21,368 nucleotides of DNA from a virus. Below are positions 19,966-21,368 of the stretch, one piece after another; positions within the stretch are counted from its first letter, which is position 1, and each line of letters begins with the position of its first letter. Both the position numbers and the translations under genes were made by a program. The DNA is taken from positions 1 through 21,368 of IMG/VR virus record IMGVR_UViG_3300043540_000925. One strand, 5' to 3'. A model generated the notes under the pieces. That model saw only the letters and a program-made list of their open reading frames with translations, was not told the DNA's origin and searched no databases.

Positions 19966-21096
19966 ATGCAGATCAATATTGAGCGTGAAACTTTGTTAAA
20001 AGGAATCGGTCATGTCCTGGGCGTGGTGGACAAGCGGGGGACGCTCCCCATCCTGAGCCACTGCTTGCTGCAAACCAATGGTAACGGCGTCTTTATTTCG
20101 GCTACCGATCTGGAAATCAGCTTCCGGGGCTTTTATCCGGCAGAGGTGACGGAGCCTGGCGCCCTGACGGTGCAGGCCGGCTACTTCAACAACCTAATCA
20201 AGGACCTGCCCAAGGGCCCGCTGGCCCTGGTGGGCACAGACAAGGCCGCCATGCAGATTCAGACGGGGGGCTCCCGCTACCAACTTTATGGCCTGGCCGC
20301 GGAGCAGTTTCCGCCCATCCCAGAGACTCCGGCAGAAAACCTGGTGGAGGTGGACAGCCGGTTGCTGAAGGAGATGATCCTCAAGACCATCTTCTCGGTC
20401 TCCGGCGACGACCTGCAATACAACCTCTCGGCGATTTTTTGTGAGCGGGTGGAAATGGATGAGGGCAGTTGGCTCCGCCTGGTCTCCACCGACGGCCACC
20501 GCCTCACCCTGGTGGAGCGGCCTCTGCCCGAAGGCGAGCAGTTGGGCCTGGGTGAGGGCATCCTGGTTCCGTATAAGGCCATGCGGGAGATCGGCAGGTT
20601 TCTGGACGGCCAGGAGAAAGTGGCCATAGGCTTGGCCGAGAAAGTCCTGGCCCTGCAAGCCACCGACAAGCATCTCTTTGTCCGGCTCCTGGACCGCAAG
20701 TTTCCCGATTACCGGCGCATCATCCCGGAAAGCTTCACCTATCGCTTCTCGGTCAATCGTAAGGAACTGACCGAAACTCTGAAGCGGATCGCCCAGTTAT
20801 CGAGCGACCGCTTCAAGGGCGTGATCTTCAAGCTGGCGGCGGACACGGCGGAAGTCACTTTTGCCAACCCGGATGTGGGCGAAGGCCGGGAACTGCTCTC
20901 GGTAACTCTGGAATCGGGCGATGCGGACCAGCTTCCCCTGGAGCTTGGTTTCAACGCCCGCTATCTCCTGGAGCCCCTGCAGGCCATGACCGGCGACATG
21001 GTATTCTTGGAGATCAACGACACTGACCGTCCCTGCCGCCTCATGGATCAGGAAGATCCCCACTACTTCTGTCTGGTGATGCCCATGAGTCTTTAG
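19966..21096 (+). CDS. dnaN: DNA polymerase III beta subunit (sliding clamp)
   Basis: 376 aa from ATG 19966, 8 bases after AAGGAGG. Full-length clamp (about 365 aa is usual) with the three-domain pattern: LPILSHCLLQTNGNGVFISATDLE near 27-50, LRLVSTDGHRLTLVERPLP in the middle, RKFPDYRRIIPE after it, and the C-terminal YFCLVMPMSL that lies at the partner-binding pocket. The clamp tethers replicative polymerase to DNA. A copy on a phage-like element implies that it supplies part of its own replisome; no polymerase is in the window. The stop TAG forms part of the CTTTAGGTAAAA motif. Confidence 0.95.
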   Translation: MQINIERETLLKGIGHVLGVVDKRGTLPILSHCLLQTNGNGVFISATDLEISFRGFYPAEVTEPGALTVQAGYFNNLIKDLPKGPLALVGTDKAAMQIQTGGSRYQLYGLAAEQFPPIPETPAENLVEVDSRLLKEMILKTIFSVSGDDLQYNLSAIFCERVEMDEGSWLRLVSTDGHRLTLVERPLPEGEQLGLGEGILVPYKAMREIGRFLDGQEKVAIGLAEKVLALQATDKHLFVRLLDRKFPDYRRIIPESFTYRFSVNRKELTETLKRIAQLSSDRFKGVIFKLAADTAEVTFANPDVGEGRELLSVTLESGDADQLPLELGFNARYLLEPLQAMTGDMVFLEINDTDRPCRLMDQEDPHYFCLVMPMSL

Positions 21097-21104
21097 GTAA
21101 AACC
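21091..21104 (+). promoter_or_regulatory. CTTTAGGTAAAACC motif, copy 4
   Basis: Spans the dnaN stop codon; it differs from the other copies by one base (AG for AA). It is followed by a terminator-like hairpin and an SD. Confidence 0.4.
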
Positions 21105-21112
21105 ACTCATAC

Positions 21113-21151
21113 CAGGGAGGAGGTGGCCATCATGGTCGCCTCCCCTGTTTT
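21113..21151 (+). terminator. Terminator-like hairpin abutting the next SD
   Basis: CAGGGAGG pairs with CCTCCCCTG (one bulged C), enclosing GGCC/GGTC; the tail is TTTTGT. The SD AGGAGG begins a few bases later at 21155. Confidence 0.65.
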
Positions 21152-21164
21152 GTCAGGAGGAAGC

Positions 21165-21299
21165 ATGGAAGGAAGCCGGTTGCGGCCCTTCAAGTGGACC
21201 TGGGGGAAGCGGCTCATGACGGCCGTTTTTTTTATTGAACTGTTAATCCTTTGGGCCGGGCTGTATGCCCTGGCCTGGCTGTTAGCCCCATTATTTTAA
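21165..21299 (+). CDS. Single-pass membrane peptide
   Basis: 44 aa, MEGSRLRPFKWTWGKRLMTA followed by one hydrophobic helix (FFIELLILWAGLYALAWLLA). The basic N-terminus before the helix predicts it stays in the cytoplasm. SD AGGAGG 4 bases upstream. Such peptides in phages may be holin-like or host-interaction factors, but nothing specific is visible. Confidence 0.6.
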   Translation: MEGSRLRPFKWTWGKRLMTAVFFIELLILWAGLYALAWLLAPLF

Positions 21300-21308
21300 G
21301 GAGGAAGT

Positions 21309-21368
21309 ATGGCTATCAAAAACCTGGTGCCCCGGCTGGCGGAGCGGGGGAAAATCAAGATCGGGGAG
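21309..21368 (+). CDS. Start of a gene cut by the window edge
   Basis: Only MAIKNLVPRLAERGKIKIGE is visible, behind GGAGG 5 bases upstream and 9 bases after the previous stop. The N-terminus resembles phage proteins annotated as hydrolase or metal-binding protein, from memory and with low confidence. Confidence 0.5.
   Translation, partial: MAIKNLVPRLAERGKIKIGE

Noticed and set aside
1-21368. CRISPR arrays, tRNA and rRNA genes
   Set aside because: No regularly spaced repeats and no recognisable tRNA arms or rRNA cores on either strand.

Overview
This window looks like part of a double-stranded DNA phage, prophage or phage-plasmid. It has a terminase small subunit candidate, both halves of a terminase large subunit, three ParB-fold proteins, a DnaN sliding clamp, a sigma-like protein and three toxin-antitoxin pairs. 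Every gene I accept is on the + strand. Most genes have strong GGAGG-type Shine-Dalgarno (SD) sites, and many overlap by ATGA. No integrase, tRNA, rRNA or CRISPR array was seen. The GC-rich coding style and the TcmP, DUF5131, MqsRA and Ycf46/DUF1257 families would suit an anaerobic Desulfobacterota-like host, but that is only an inference.

Left region (1-5383): a tight operon. In order it holds a protein with a methyltransferase-like half and a Mom/GNAT-like half (start cut off), a ParB-fold protein, an unknown protein, an isolated terminase nuclease domain, TcmP, a ParB/radical-SAM (DUF5131) fusion, a tiny Cys-rich protein and a helix-turn-helix (HTH) protein that resembles a terminase small subunit. 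The modification-type enzymes and ParB folds together look like a DNA-modification or anti-restriction module interleaved with packaging genes. The terminase ATPase half follows at 5656-6654, downstream of its own nuclease half. The packaging motor is therefore split and in swapped order.

Non-coding core (6655-7722): about 1.07 kb without a credible gene. The first part is visibly AT-rich and carries repeated AGTAAC/GTTACT words. The second part is purine-rich and full of hairpins, and it ends in a leader with two mutually exclusive folds, one of which hides the SD of the next gene. This is the best candidate here for an undescribed structured RNA or regulatory system.

Middle region (7723-14750): small Cys-rich and coiled-coil proteins, a sigma-70 region-2-like protein, HicBA, an MNT/HEPN pair flanked by a diverged duplication of the 5' end of an AAA+ gene, then a cassette of Ycf46-like AAA+ ATPase, an unknown protein, DUF1257 (Ycf35-like) and DUF2997. 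MqsRA with a clear promoter/operator and a truncated HigA-like fragment follow.

Right region (14865-21368): a DUF3150-like coiled-coil protein, a run of small accessory proteins (two of them paralogues, several Zn-ribbon-like, one DUF488), a ParB protein with a four-Cys N-terminus, DnaN, a one-helix membrane peptide and the start of another gene.

Two features recur across the element. A CTTTAAGTAAAA-like word lies at or near gene ends before new genes. Terminator-like hairpins abut the next gene's SD directly, which leaves no room for a promoter and suggests attenuation or antitermination rather than plain termination.
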